A stretch of 64,000 bases of DNA from Streptomyces sp. NBC_00654. GTDB taxonomy: Bacteria > Actinomycetota > Actinomycetes > Streptomycetales > Streptomycetaceae. Both the position numbers and the translations under genes were made by a program. Below are positions 53,015-63,560 of the stretch, in pieces. The stretch lies in NCBI RefSeq assembly GCF_026341775.1, contig NZ_JAPEOB010000001.1, positions 2,232,001 to 2,296,000 on the forward strand. Reading direction: 5' to 3'. The notes beneath the pieces were generated by a model. That model had not been told where the DNA came from and searched no databases. It worked only from the letters and a program-made list of their open reading frames with translations. Every line of letters begins with the position of its first letter. Positions within the stretch are counted from its first letter, which is position 1.

Positions 53015-53572
53015 TCATGCCGCGTCCCGGTCGCGCAGCCGCGTCCGCGCCTCCATCAGCGCGAAGCCCAGCAGATTCAGCCCGCGCCACTGCTGCGGGC
53101 GCTCCGCCCGCTCGTCGTCCGCGGCGAGGCCGATGCCCCAGATCCGGTCCATGGGGCTCGCCTCCACCAGCACCCGCTCCCCGGTGCTCAGCAGGAACTC
53201 GCACAGGTCCGGGTCCTGGCCGAACTTGTGGACGCTGCCCTCGACCACCAGCGGGAAGCGCTCGCGCACCCAGGTGTCCTCGTCGAAGCCGCGCACCAGC
53301 CGGCCGGCCTTCTTCGCCGCCGCCGGGCTGCTCGCCTCCAGGGCCTCACGCTCCGCCGCCGCGTCGCCGAAGAGCCGCGCCTTGCCGGCCATCATCCAGT
53401 GCTCGGCCGTCGGGTAGGTCACCGAATCCACCGTGAACGGCGAGGGCCACCACTGGCTGAGACAACTCGGTCCGAGGGTGCCGTCGGGACGGGGGCGGTG
53501 GCCCCAGAACGGCAGGTACTTCACCCGCCTCCCGCGGGCCAGACCGGCCAGAAGGTCATCAATCCGTTCCAT
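53015..53572 (-). CDS. NADAR (YbiA-like) family protein
   Basis: The 185-residue protein has the NADAR/YbiA features: FWGHRPRPDGTLG, LSQWWPSPF, YPTAEHWMMAGKARLFGD and DRIWGIGLAADD. YbiA and relatives act on riboflavin intermediates or on ADP-ribosylated and N-glycosidic substrates. A different activity has been reported for some members, so the substrate here is open. Met at 53572 was chosen; further upstream codons in frame lack a ribosome site. It is convergent with the DUF4190 gene. Confidence 0.85.
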   Translation of the reverse strand: MERIDDLLAGLARGRRVKYLPFWGHRPRPDGTLGPSCLSQWWPSPFTVDSVTYPTAEHWMMAGKARLFGDAAAEREALEASSPAAAKKAGRLVRGFDEDTWVRERFPLVVEGSVHKFGQDPDLCEFLLSTGERVLVEASPMDRIWGIGLAADDERAERPQQWRGLNLLGFALMEARTRLRDRDAA

Positions 53573-53778
53573 GACAGGTGAGTCTGGCATCCGCCACTGA
53601 CACTCCGTACGGGGATTTCCGCACCGACACGACACATGGTCGACAGATTCCGTCGCGTAACCAAAAGGCAACAACGGAATCACTTGTTGGGCTCAGGTCC
53701 CTCTGTCAGGATCGGCACTCAATTCACGAAGAATCTACGCCGGTCCCGCCCAGCGGGCACGCGGCGGAGGAGAACGTC

Positions 53779-55293
53779 ATGGGCAACGGCATCCAGGTGC
53801 AGGACCACTTCGCGAAGGGTGCGCAGTTCATCGGCGGCGAACTGCTTCCCGGTACATCGGGACGCCACCACGAAGTGGTGAATCCGGCGACGGGCGAAAC
53901 CGTCCACCGCTACGAGCTCGCGGGTACCGACGACGTGGACGCGGCTGTCGCCGCCGCCCGCGCGGCCTTCCCCGGCTGGTCCGGTGCCACCCCGGCCGAG
54001 CGCTCCGAGGCGCTGCACCGGTTCGCGGCGGTCCTCGCCGAGCGGGCCGACGACTTCGCGTACGCCGAGTCGCTCCAGTGCGGCAAGCCGGTCAAGCTCT
54101 CCACCGAGTTCGACGTGCCCGGCACGATCGACAACACCTCGTTCTTCGCGGGCGCCGCCCGGCATCTGGAGGGCAGGTCCGCGGCCGAGTACGACGGTGA
54201 CCACACCTCCTACGTACGCCGTGAGGCGATCGGGGTCATCGGCTCCATCGCTCCCTGGAACTACCCGCTCCAGATGGCCGCCTGGAAGATCCTCCCGGCC
54301 GTCGCGGCGGGCAACACCATCGTGCTGAAGCCCGCCGAGATCACCCCGCTGACCTCGCTGATGTTCGCGCAGGCGGCCACCGAGGCGGGCATCCCCGACG
54401 GGGTGATCAACGTCGTCACGGGCGCGGGCAAGGACGCGGGCGAGCACCTCGTGGGCCACCCGGACGTCGTGATGACCTCCTTCACCGGTTCCACCGCCGT
54501 CGGGAAGCGCGTCGCGGAGATCGCCACCTCCACCGTCAAGCGCCTCCACCTCGAACTCGGCGGCAAGGCCCCCTTCCTGGTCTTCGACGACGCCGACCTC
54601 GAAGCCGCGGTCAACGGCGCGGTCGCCGGCGCGCTCATCAACACCGGCCAGGACTGCACCGCCGCCACCCGCGCCTATGTCCAGCGCCCGCTGTACGACA
54701 CCTTCGTGCGGGAGGTCGCCGCGCTGATGGAGACCGTGCGGCTCGGCGACCCCTTCGACCCGTCGACCGACCTCGGCCCGCTGATCAGCCACGCCCAGCG
54801 CGACCGGGTCGCCGGATTCGTCGAGCGGGCCCGCGCGTACGCCACCGTCGTCACCGGCGGCGAGGCACCCGGCGGCGACCTCGCCGCGGGCGCCTACTAC
54901 CGGCCGACCCTGATCGCGGACGCCGCGCAGGACAGCGAGATCGTCCAGTCGGAGATCTTCGGCCCGGTCCTGGTGGTGCTGCCCTTCGACACCGACGACG
55001 AGGGCATCGCCCTGGCCAACGACACCCCCTACGGGCTCGCCGCCTCCGCCTGGACCCGCGATCTGTACCGCGCGGGCCGCGCCACCCGCGAGATCAAGGC
55101 GGGCTGTGTCTGGATCAACGACCACATCCCGATCATCAGCGAGATGCCGCACGGCGGATACAAGGCCAGCGGCTTCGGCAAGGACATGTCCTCGTACTCC
55201 TTCGAGGAGTACACGCAGGTCAAGCACGTCATGTACGACAACACCGCGGTGGCCCGGAAGGACTGGCACCGCACGATCTTCGGGGACCGATAG
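53779..55293 (+). CDS. Aldehyde dehydrogenase, gamma-aminobutyraldehyde/betaine type (paralogue 2)
   Basis: The 504-residue dehydrogenase has GVIGSIAPWNYPLQMAAWK, the LHLELGGKAPFLVF block and the catalytic Cys in TGQDCTAATRAYV. It ends EMPHGGYKASGFGKDMS. It is clearly related to the dehydrogenase at 46-48 kb but differs in the N-terminus and tail. GGAGGAGAACGTC-ATG fixes the start at 53779. It is the first gene of the unit with potD-potA-potB-potC and the FAD oxidase. Confidence 0.9.
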   Translation: MGNGIQVQDHFAKGAQFIGGELLPGTSGRHHEVVNPATGETVHRYELAGTDDVDAAVAAARAAFPGWSGATPAERSEALHRFAAVLAERADDFAYAESLQCGKPVKLSTEFDVPGTIDNTSFFAGAARHLEGRSAAEYDGDHTSYVRREAIGVIGSIAPWNYPLQMAAWKILPAVAAGNTIVLKPAEITPLTSLMFAQAATEAGIPDGVINVVTGAGKDAGEHLVGHPDVVMTSFTGSTAVGKRVAEIATSTVKRLHLELGGKAPFLVFDDADLEAAVNGAVAGALINTGQDCTAATRAYVQRPLYDTFVREVAALMETVRLGDPFDPSTDLGPLISHAQRDRVAGFVERARAYATVVTGGEAPGGDLAAGAYYRPTLIADAAQDSEIVQSEIFGPVLVVLPFDTDDEGIALANDTPYGLAASAWTRDLYRAGRATREIKAGCVWINDHIPIISEMPHGGYKASGFGKDMSSYSFEEYTQVKHVMYDNTAVARKDWHRTIFGDR

Positions 55294-55340
55294 CAGCCGC
55301 CGCCGACCAGCGGCCACACCCACCCGAAAGGGCAACGCGT

Positions 55341-56591
55341 ATGGAGAGTTACGAGCCCGGCCGCCTCTCACCGCCTCAGCTGGCGGCCATGAGGCGGAGC
55401 CTGACCACCGGCCGGGGCGCCCTCACCCGCCGTTCACTGCTGCGCGCCTCCGGCATGGGCGCACTCGCGCTCGGAGGGCTCGGCACGCTCGGCGCGTGCG
55501 GTATCCCGCCCGCCAAACGGGCGGACGGCGGGGCGGCGTCCTCCGACGACCACTCGGCCGAGGAGAAGCAGGTCACCTTCTCCAACTGGACCGAATACAT
55601 GGACGTCGGCGAGGACGACAAGGGCCGCCCCACCCTGGAGGCGTTCACCGAACGCACCGGGATCAGGGTCAAGTACACCGAGGACATCAACGACAACGTC
55701 GAGTTCTTCGGGAAGATCAAGCCGCAGCTGGCGGCCGGTCAGGACACCGGGCGCGACCTCATCTGCGTCACCGACTGGCTGGCCGCCCGCATGATCCGGC
55801 TCGGCTGGGTGCAGAAGCTCGACCCGGCGAACCTGCCGCACGCGTTCGCCAACCTCTCCTCCCAGTTCCGCACCCCCGACTGGGACCCGGGCCGTGCCTA
55901 CTCCTACCCCTGGACCGGCATCCCCGCCGTCATCGCCTACAACGTGAAGGCGACCGGCGGCCGCAAGGTCGACTCCATCACCCAGCTGCTGGACGACCCC
56001 AAGCTCAAGGGCAAGGTCTCCTTCCTCTCCGAGATGCGCGACTCGGTCGGGCTGACGCTGCTCGACATGGGCAAGGACCCCGGGAACTTCACCGACGCCG
56101 ACTACGACGCCGCGATCGGGCGCATCCAGAAGGGCGTCGACAAGAAGCAGATCCGCCGCTTCACCGGGAACGACTACACCGCGGATCTGAGCAAGGGCGA
56201 CATCGCCGCCTGTGTCGCCTGGGCCGGTGACATCATCCAGCTCCAGGCCGACAACCCGGACATCGAGTACGCCATCCCGGCCGCCGGCTACATCACCTCC
56301 ACCGACAACCTGCTCGTCCCCGCGCAGGCCCGGCACCGGACCAACGCCGAGAAGCTCATCGACCACTACTACGAGCCGAAGGTCGCCGCCCAGCTCGCCG
56401 CGTACATCAACTACGTGTGCCCCGTCGACGGCGTACGCGACGAACTCGCCCGGATCGACGAGTCGATGGCCTCCAACACCCTGATCCTCCCCGACAAGGA
56501 GATGGCGGCGAAGTCCCGCTCCTTCCGCTCGCTGAGCACGGAGGAAGAGACGGCGTACGAAGAGAAGTTCGCCAAGCTCATCGGAGCCTGA
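55341..56591 (+). CDS. potD: PotD-like polyamine-binding lipoprotein (paralogue 2)
   Basis: The 416-residue protein has a Tat-type signal (TRRSLLRASGMGALALGG, lipobox LGAC) and a binding-protein domain: VTFSNWTEYMDVGEDD, FTERTGIRVKYTEDINDN and GDIIQLQADNPDIEY. It is followed by potA after 87 bp and probably delivers putrescine/spermidine to PotBC. The N-terminal ~30 residues before the twin arginine are longer than in paralogue 1. Confidence 0.92.
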   Translation: MESYEPGRLSPPQLAAMRRSLTTGRGALTRRSLLRASGMGALALGGLGTLGACGIPPAKRADGGAASSDDHSAEEKQVTFSNWTEYMDVGEDDKGRPTLEAFTERTGIRVKYTEDINDNVEFFGKIKPQLAAGQDTGRDLICVTDWLAARMIRLGWVQKLDPANLPHAFANLSSQFRTPDWDPGRAYSYPWTGIPAVIAYNVKATGGRKVDSITQLLDDPKLKGKVSFLSEMRDSVGLTLLDMGKDPGNFTDADYDAAIGRIQKGVDKKQIRRFTGNDYTADLSKGDIAACVAWAGDIIQLQADNPDIEYAIPAAGYITSTDNLLVPAQARHRTNAEKLIDHYYEPKVAAQLAAYINYVCPVDGVRDELARIDESMASNTLILPDKEMAAKSRSFRSLSTEEETAYEEKFAKLIGA

Positions 56592-56678
56592 GCCGGCCGC
56601 CGGCGCCTCCCGTGCCGGCGGGCCCCTCGTGCGCCCCCTTCCCCGATCTCTCCCCCGAACACACTGGGACCGCGACCC

Positions 56679-57826
<1,148 letters not shown>

Positions 57827-57830
<4 letters not shown>

Positions 57831-58765
57831 GTGTCACCGACGCGCCTCCCGCGAAGACCGCCGAGCCGCAGCCGCGCAAGCCCTCCGTCCGCAAGCCCTC
57901 CACCCGCAGGCGGCTCGTCCCGTACTGGCTGCTGCTCCCCGGCATCCTGTGGCTCGTCGTCTTCTTCGCCCTGCCGCTCGTCTACCAGGCGTCGACCTCC
58001 GTACAGACCGGGTCCCTGGAGAAGGGCTTCGAGGTCACCTGGCACTTCGCGACCTACTGGGACGCGCTGCGGGACTACTACCCGCAGTTCATCCGCTCCC
58101 TGCTCTACGCGGGCACCGCCACGATCCTGTGCCTGCTGCTCGGCTATCCGCTCGCGTATCTGATCGCGTTCAAGGCGGGCCGCTGGCGCAACCTGGTACT
58201 GGTGCTGGTCATCGCCCCGTTCTTCACCAGCTTCCTCATCCGTACGCTGGCCTGGAAGACGATCCTCGCGGACGGCGGCGCGGTCGTCGACGTCCTGAAC
58301 ACCCTGCACGTCCTGGACGTCACCAGCTGGCTCGGCTGGACCGAGTCCAACCGTGTGCTGGCCACCCCGATGGCCGTTGTCTGCGGTCTGACGTACAACT
58401 TCCTGCCGTTCATGATCCTGCCGCTCTACACCTCGCTGGAGCGGATCGACGGCCGGCTCCACGAGGCGGCCGGCGATCTGTACGCCACCCCCGCCACCAC
58501 CTTCCGCAAGGTGACGTTCCCGCTGTCCATGCCGGGGGTCGTCTCGGGGACCCTGCTGACCTTCATCCCGGCCAGCGGTGACTACGTCAACGCGGAACTG
58601 CTCGGCTCCACCGACACCAAGATGGTCGGCAGCGTCATCCAGACCCAGTTCCTGCGGGTCCTGGACTATCCGACGGCCGCCGCGCTCTCGTTCATCCTCA
58701 TGGCGATCGTCCTGCTGATGGTCACCGTCTACATCCGCCGCTCCGGGACGGAGGACCTGGTCTGA
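57827..58765 (+). CDS. potB: Polyamine ABC transporter permease PotB
   Basis: The 312-residue permease has about six membrane segments and the EAA loop EAAGDLYATPATTFRKVTFP near residue 218. The N-terminus carries a repeat of KPSVRKPSTRR type. GTG at 57827 overlaps potA by four bases (GTGA), and its stop overlaps potC by one base, so potABC is translationally coupled. Confidence 0.94.
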
Positions 58766-59568
58766 TGCCCGTACTGCGCTGGCTTCGCCGCAATCTGATC
58801 GTCATCGCGGGTCTGCTGACCCTCGCGTACATGATCCTGCCGAACATCGTCGTGATGGTGTTCTCGTTCAACAAGCCGAACGGGCGCTTCAACTACGCCT
58901 GGCAGCGGTTCTCGCTGGACGCCTGGAAGGACCCGTGCGGGGTCGCCGACCTGTGCGGCTCGCTCTCGCTCTCCCTCCAGATCGCCGCCTGGGCCACCGT
59001 CGGCGCGACGGTGCTCGGCACGATGATCGCCTTCGCGCTGGTCCGCTACCGCTTCCGGGCGCGCGGCGCGATCAACTCGCTGATCTTCCTGCCGATGGCG
59101 ATGCCCGAGGTCGTCATGGCCGCGTCGCTGCTCACGCTCTTCCTCAACATGGGCGCCGAGCTGGGCTTCTGGACCGTGCTGATCGCCCACATCATGTTCT
59201 GCCTGAGCTTTGTGGTGACGGCGGTCAAGGCACGGGTGATGTCGATGGACCCGCGGCTGGAGGAAGCGGCCCGCGACCTCTACGCGGGGCCCGTCCAGAC
59301 CTTCGTCCGGGTGACCCTGCCGATCGCGGCCCCCGGAATCGCCGCGGGCGCGCTGCTCGCCTTCGCGCTCTCCTTCGACGATTTCATCATCACCAATTTC
59401 AACGCGGGCTCGACCGTGACCTTCCCCATGTTCGTCTGGGGATCGGCACAGCGCGGCACGCCCGTGCAGATCAACGTCATCGGCACCGCGATGTTCGTCA
59501 TTGCGGTATTGGTGGTACTCGCCGGCCAGCTCGTCGCGAACCGGCGGAAGAACAGCGCGAAGAACTGA
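58765..59568 (+). CDS. potC: Polyamine ABC transporter permease PotC
   Basis: The 267-residue permease has six membrane segments and the EAA motif EEAARDLYAGPVQTFVRVTL around residue 170, followed by SFDDFIITNFNAG, typical of PotC. It starts in the last base of potB. The FAD oxidase gene begins 23 bp later. Confidence 0.94.
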   Translation: MPVLRWLRRNLIVIAGLLTLAYMILPNIVVMVFSFNKPNGRFNYAWQRFSLDAWKDPCGVADLCGSLSLSLQIAAWATVGATVLGTMIAFALVRYRFRARGAINSLIFLPMAMPEVVMAASLLTLFLNMGAELGFWTVLIAHIMFCLSFVVTAVKARVMSMDPRLEEAARDLYAGPVQTFVRVTLPIAAPGIAAGALLAFALSFDDFIITNFNAGSTVTFPMFVWGSAQRGTPVQINVIGTAMFVIAVLVVLAGQLVANRRKNSAKN

Positions 59569-59591
59569 AAGTCCCGAAGGAGTTGGAAACC

Positions 59592-61007
59592 ATGGCCCCA
59601 GCTGCCATGCGTAGTGCCGCACAATCCCTCTCCGGCGCGAAGCCGGTCTCCTACTGGCTCGACGACCCCGCCAGGCCACAGGCGCTCCCCGCCCTCACCG
59701 GCGACGAACGGACCGACCTGCTCGTCATCGGCGGCGGCTACAGCGGACTGTGGACCGCGCTCCTGGCCAAGGAGCGCGACCCCCAGCGCGATGTCGTCCT
59801 GATCGAGGGGCACGAGGTGGGCTGGGCCGCCTCGGGGCGCAACGGCGGATTCTGCGCCGCCTCCCTCACCCACGGCCTGCCCAACGGCCTGGAGCGCTGG
59901 CCGGACGAGATCGGGAGGCTGGAGGAGCTGGGCGCACAGAACCTCGACGCCATCGAGGCGGCCGTCGCCCGCTACGGCATCGACTGCGAGTTCGAGCGGA
60001 CCGGCGAGATCGATGTCGCCACCGAACCGCACCAGCTCGAAGAGCTGCGGGAATGGCACCGGGAGGCCACGGAACGGGGCTTCACCGGGCTGGAATTCCT
60101 CGACCGCGACGCGCTGCGCGCCGAGGTCGACTCACCCACCTTCCTGGGCGGGCTCTGGGACCGGCGCGGGGTCGCGATGCTGCACCCCGCCAAGCTGGCC
60201 TGGGGCCTGAAACAGGCCTGCCTCGGCCTCGGCGTACGGATCCACGAGCACACCCGTGCCCTCGAACTCGCCCGTACGGGCTCCGGAATGGCGGTACGCA
60301 CCCCCTACGGGCGGGTCTTCGCCCGCCGGGTCGCGCTCGGCACGAACATCTTCCCCTCGCTCGTCAAGCGGGTCCGCCCCTACACCGTGCCGGTCTACGA
60401 CTACGCGCTGATGACCGAACCGCTCACCCCCGAGCAGCTCGCCTCCATCGGCTGGAAGAACCGTCAGGGACTCGGCGACAGCGCCAATCAGTTCCACTAT
60501 TTCCGGCTCTCCGCGGACCATCGCATTCTGTGGGGCGGCTATGACGCGATCTATCCGTACGGGGGCCGGCTCAGCGCCGATCTGGACCAGCGCCCGGAGA
60601 CCTTCCTGAAGCTCGCGGACCAGTTCTTCACCTGTTTTCCGCAGCTTTCCGGGCTGAATTTCTCGCATGCCTGGGGAGGTGCCATCGACACCTGTTCCCG
60701 CTTCTCCGCCTTTTTCGGGACGGCCCATCAGGGGCGCGTCGCGTATGCCGCCGGATATACCGGGCTGGGTGTCGGGGCGACCCGTTTCGGGGCGGATGTG
60801 ATGCTCGATCTGCTGTCCGGCGAGCGCACCGGGCTGACCGAGCTGGAGATGGTCCGCTCCAAGCCGATGCCGTTCCCGCCGGAGCCCTTCGCCTGGGCCG
60901 GTATCGAGCTCACCAAGCGGTCCCTGGCCCGTGCCGACAGCCATGGCGGACACCGCAATCTGTGGCTGCGGACCATGGACCGGCTGGGGCTCGGATTCGA
61001 CAGCTGA
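59592..61007 (+). CDS. FAD-dependent oxidoreductase, PuuB-like gamma-glutamylputrescine oxidase type
   Basis: The 471-residue DAO-family protein has a dinucleotide fold (LLVIGGGYSGLWTALLAK near residue 40), GWAASGRNGGFCAASL, and a C-terminal flavin-domain motif HAWGGAIDTCSRFSAFFG and GYTGLGVGATRFGADV. It resembles PuuB/OrdL oxidases acting on glutamylated putrescine or related amines. Its place directly behind potABC and one aldehyde dehydrogenase fits polyamine breakdown. A GAAGGAG site lies 10 bp before ATG 59592. No gamma-glutamylputrescine synthetase is in the window. Confidence 0.87.
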   Translation: MAPAAMRSAAQSLSGAKPVSYWLDDPARPQALPALTGDERTDLLVIGGGYSGLWTALLAKERDPQRDVVLIEGHEVGWAASGRNGGFCAASLTHGLPNGLERWPDEIGRLEELGAQNLDAIEAAVARYGIDCEFERTGEIDVATEPHQLEELREWHREATERGFTGLEFLDRDALRAEVDSPTFLGGLWDRRGVAMLHPAKLAWGLKQACLGLGVRIHEHTRALELARTGSGMAVRTPYGRVFARRVALGTNIFPSLVKRVRPYTVPVYDYALMTEPLTPEQLASIGWKNRQGLGDSANQFHYFRLSADHRILWGGYDAIYPYGGRLSADLDQRPETFLKLADQFFTCFPQLSGLNFSHAWGGAIDTCSRFSAFFGTAHQGRVAYAAGYTGLGVGATRFGADVMLDLLSGERTGLTELEMVRSKPMPFPPEPFAWAGIELTKRSLARADSHGGHRNLWLRTMDRLGLGFDS

Positions 61008-61144
61008 GCTGCGCCGATGCCGCTGTGACCCACTTCACTACCGACGAGTAGCGAAACCCGCGTCATGATCCGGGCCCGGCCCTCTCTCGCTCGTGTACGC
61101 ACCGGCGGGACCCTGCCGGTGCCCATGGAACGGGAAGGCGGATC

Positions 61145-61627
61145 ATGACTGACTCGGGGGTAAAGGCGGCGGTGCAGTGGCTCGTGTCCGTGGCACCGGA
61201 CCCGGCCGCGTGCCGGTGGGAATGGGAGCGCAATCCTCACGGGATCGCGCTCCTTCCCGCCGGAAAGTGCTGGGACGTACTGATTCTGCCGGGCGGGCTG
61301 GGGCGTCCGGCGCTCGATGTGCTCACCCGTCTCGTCGACCGGCCCGGCCCGGTGCTCGCCGACTTCGGTGACGCCCGGCTGGGCTTCTTCGTACCGCCGG
61401 GCACCGTGTCGCGCTGGCTCGGAACCGGCGTACGGGGGGCGGGCCGGGGCACCTGGATCGTCGTCCCGTACCCGGGGCGGGCGGCCGGGGGAGTGCGCTG
61501 GGTGATCCCGCCCGACGGCTCGGGGACGCTCGTCGACGCGACCCTGCTGGAACTCGCGATGCACGAGGCCGCGGGGGCGGCGGCGCTCGGCGGCGGGGGC
61601 GGAGCCGAGGGGCGACAGGGCGGCTGA
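61145..61627 (+). CDS. Hypothetical Streptomyces protein
   Basis: The 160-residue protein is soluble and contains WEWERNPHGIALLPAGKCWDV, VLADFGDARLGFFVPPGT and a Gly-rich tail. The pattern faintly recalls the small primase-polymerase-like proteins of actinomycetes, but no catalytic residues stand out and I do not assign a function. GGAAGGCGG lies before the ATG. A DasR-regulated chitinase gene follows 110 bp downstream in the same direction. Confidence 0.7.
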   Translation: MTDSGVKAAVQWLVSVAPDPAACRWEWERNPHGIALLPAGKCWDVLILPGGLGRPALDVLTRLVDRPGPVLADFGDARLGFFVPPGTVSRWLGTGVRGAGRGTWIVVPYPGRAAGGVRWVIPPDGSGTLVDATLLELAMHEAAGAAALGGGGGAEGRQGG

Positions 61628-61665
61628 GGCGGGAAGGGCGTGGCACCCGAGTGGCGCCAGAGGTC

Positions 61666-61694
61666 TTGACAACCTGATTGGTCTGGACCATGTT
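61666..61694 (+). promoter_or_regulatory. Chitinase promoter with a DasR-like operator
   Basis: TTGACA (61666-61671) and CATGTT (61689-61694) are 17 bp apart. Between and across them lies ATTGGTCTGGACCATG (61677-61692), close to the DasR consensus ACTGGTCTAGACCAGT and to the repeats known in Streptomyces chitinase promoters. Binding there would block RNA polymerase. Confidence 0.75.
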
Positions 61695-61736
61695 GTGCGC
61701 ACGCCACGCCCAATTCCCCCCTGCACGGAGGCTGTT

Positions 61737-63560
61737 GTGGAACGCACGGGACCCCCCGCCCGATATTCCGGACTTCTGGCCGCATTCTCGGCCGCCCTGC
61801 TCGCCGCCGGCACGCTGGTCGCCTCGGCGCCCGCGGCCGGCGCGGCTGATGCCGACCTGGCGCGAAACGGCGGTTTCGAGGCGGGCCTGGACGGCTGGAG
61901 CTGTACCGGCGGCAGCGGAGCCGCAGTCAGTACGCCGGTGCACAGCGGCACCTCCGCGCTGCGGGCCACCCCGGCCGGCGGCGACAACGCCAAGTGCTCC
62001 CAGACGGTGACGGTCAAGCCCGACTCCACGTACACGCTCAGCGCCTGGGTGCAGGGTTCCTACGTCTACCTCGGCGCGGCCGGCACCGGCACCACCGACG
62101 TGTCCACCTGGACCCAGTCCGCCGGAGCGTGGAAGCAGCTCACCACCACCTTCAGGACCGGGCCCGCCACCACCTCGGTGAGCGTCTACACCCACGGCTG
62201 GTTCGGTACTCCCGCCTACTACGCCGACGACCTCACCCTGGTCGGTCCGGGCGGCGACCCCGTCGCGCTCCCGTCCGTGCCCGCCGGGCTGAAGGCCGGA
62301 GCGCCCACCTCGTCCTCCGTGCCCCTGTCCTGGACGGCCGCCACCGGCGCCACCGGCTACCACGTGTACCGGGGCGGTACGAAGGTGGCCTTGGTCACCG
62401 GCACCTCCACCACGGTGACGGGCCTGACCGCCTCGACCGCGTACAGCTTCCAGGTCGCCGCGACCAACGCCGCCGGGGAGTCCGCGAAGTCGGCCGCCGT
62501 CACCGCGACCACCACCGCGGGCGGAGGCGGCGGTGACGCCGGGCTCCCGGCCCACGCGCTCGTCGGCTACCTCCACTCCAGCTTCGCCAACGGCTCGGGC
62601 TACACGCGGATGGCGGACGTGCCCGCCTCCTGGGACGTCATCAACCTCGCCTTCGGCGAGCCGACCTCGGTCACCTCCGGCGACATCCGCTTCTCGCTGT
62701 GCCCCGTGACCGAATGCCCGAACGTCGAGTCCGAGGCGGAGTTCAAGGCCGCCATCAAGGCCAAGCAGGCCGCGGGCAAGAAGGTGCTGATCTCCATCGG
62801 CGGCCAGAACGGCCAGGTGCAGCTCTCCACCACCGCCGCCCGTGACGCCTTCGTCTCGTCGGTGTCCAAGATCATCGACACCTATGGCCTGGACGGCCTG
62901 GACATCGACTTCGAGGGCCACTCCCTCTCGCTGAACACCGGTGACACCGACTTCCGCAGCCCGACGTCCCCGGTCATCGTCAACCTGATCTCCGCGGTGA
63001 AGTCCCTCAAGGCCAAGTACGGCTCCGACTTCGTCCTCACCATGGCGCCGGAGACCTTCTTCGTACAGCTCGGCTACCAGTACTACGGCTCCGGCCCCTG
63101 GGGCGGCCAGGACCCGCGCGCCGGTGCCTACCTCCCGGTCATCCACGCCCTGCGGGACGATCTGACCCTGCTGCACGTCCAGGACTACAACTCGGGCTCC
63201 ATCATGGGCCTGGACAACCAGTACCACTCGATGGGCGGCGCCGACTTCCACATCGCCATGACGGACATGCTGCTCACCGGCTTCCCGGTGGCGGGCGACC
63301 AGGCGAAGGTCTTCCCGGCGCTCCGTCCCGAGCAGGTCGCCTTCGGCCTGCCCGCCTCGACCCAGGCGGGCAACGGGCACACCTCGCCCGCCGAGGTCAC
63401 CAAGGCGCTGAACTGCCTGACGAAGAAGACCGACTGCGGTTCGTACCGGACCCACGGCACCTGGTCGGGGCTGCGCGGACTGATGACCTGGTCGATCAAC
63501 TGGGACCGCTTCAACAACTGGGAGTTCTCGAAGAACTTCGACGCGTACTTCGGCGGCTGA
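61737..63560 (+). CDS. Secreted GH18 chitinase with a carbohydrate-binding and an FN3 domain
   Basis: The 607-residue enzyme degrades chitin outside the cell. A signal peptide (~1-40, AXA-type end at APAAGAA) is followed by a jelly-roll carbohydrate-binding domain (~42-165), an FN3 domain (~178-260, SVPAGLKAGAPTSSSVPLSW at its start, trimmed) and a GH18 barrel with DGLDIDFEG (catalytic Glu393). WSINWDRFN closes the barrel. GGAGG lies 5 bp before GTG 61737. The promoter carries a DasR-type operator, linking it to N-acetylglucosamine sensing. Confidence 0.95.
   Translation: MERTGPPARYSGLLAAFSAALLAAGTLVASAPAAGAADADLARNGGFEAGLDGWSCTGGSGAAVSTPVHSGTSALRATPAGGDNAKCSQTVTVKPDSTYTLSAWVQGSYVYLGAAGTGTTDVSTWTQSAGAWKQLTTTFRTGPATTSVSVYTHGWFGTPAYYADDLTLVGPGGDPVALPSVPAGLKAGAPTSSSVPLSWTAATGATGYHVYRGGTKVALVTGTSTTVTGLTASTAYSFQVAATNAAGESAKSAAVTATTTAGGGGGDAGLPAHALVGYLHSSFANGSGYTRMADVPASWDVINLAFGEPTSVTSGDIRFSLCPVTECPNVESEAEFKAAIKAKQAAGKKVLISIGGQNGQVQLSTTAARDAFVSSVSKIIDTYGLDGLDIDFEGHSLSLNTGDTDFRSPTSPVIVNLISAVKSLKAKYGSDFVLTMAPETFFVQLGYQYYGSGPWGGQDPRAGAYLPVIHALRDDLTLLHVQDYNSGSIMGLDNQYHSMGGADFHIAMTDMLLTGFPVAGDQAKVFPALRPEQVAFGLPASTQAGNGHTSPAEVTKALNCLTKKTDCGSYRTHGTWSGLRGLMTWSINWDRFNNWEFSKNFDAYFGG

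Noticed and set aside
53719..55371. 550-codon antisense frame over aldehyde dehydrogenase 2
   Set aside because: Shadow of a clear dehydrogenase gene; no family features.
61323..63455. 710-codon antisense frame over the chitinase gene
   Set aside because: Gly/Val/Arg-rich shadow of a GH18 gene with intact catalytic motif.
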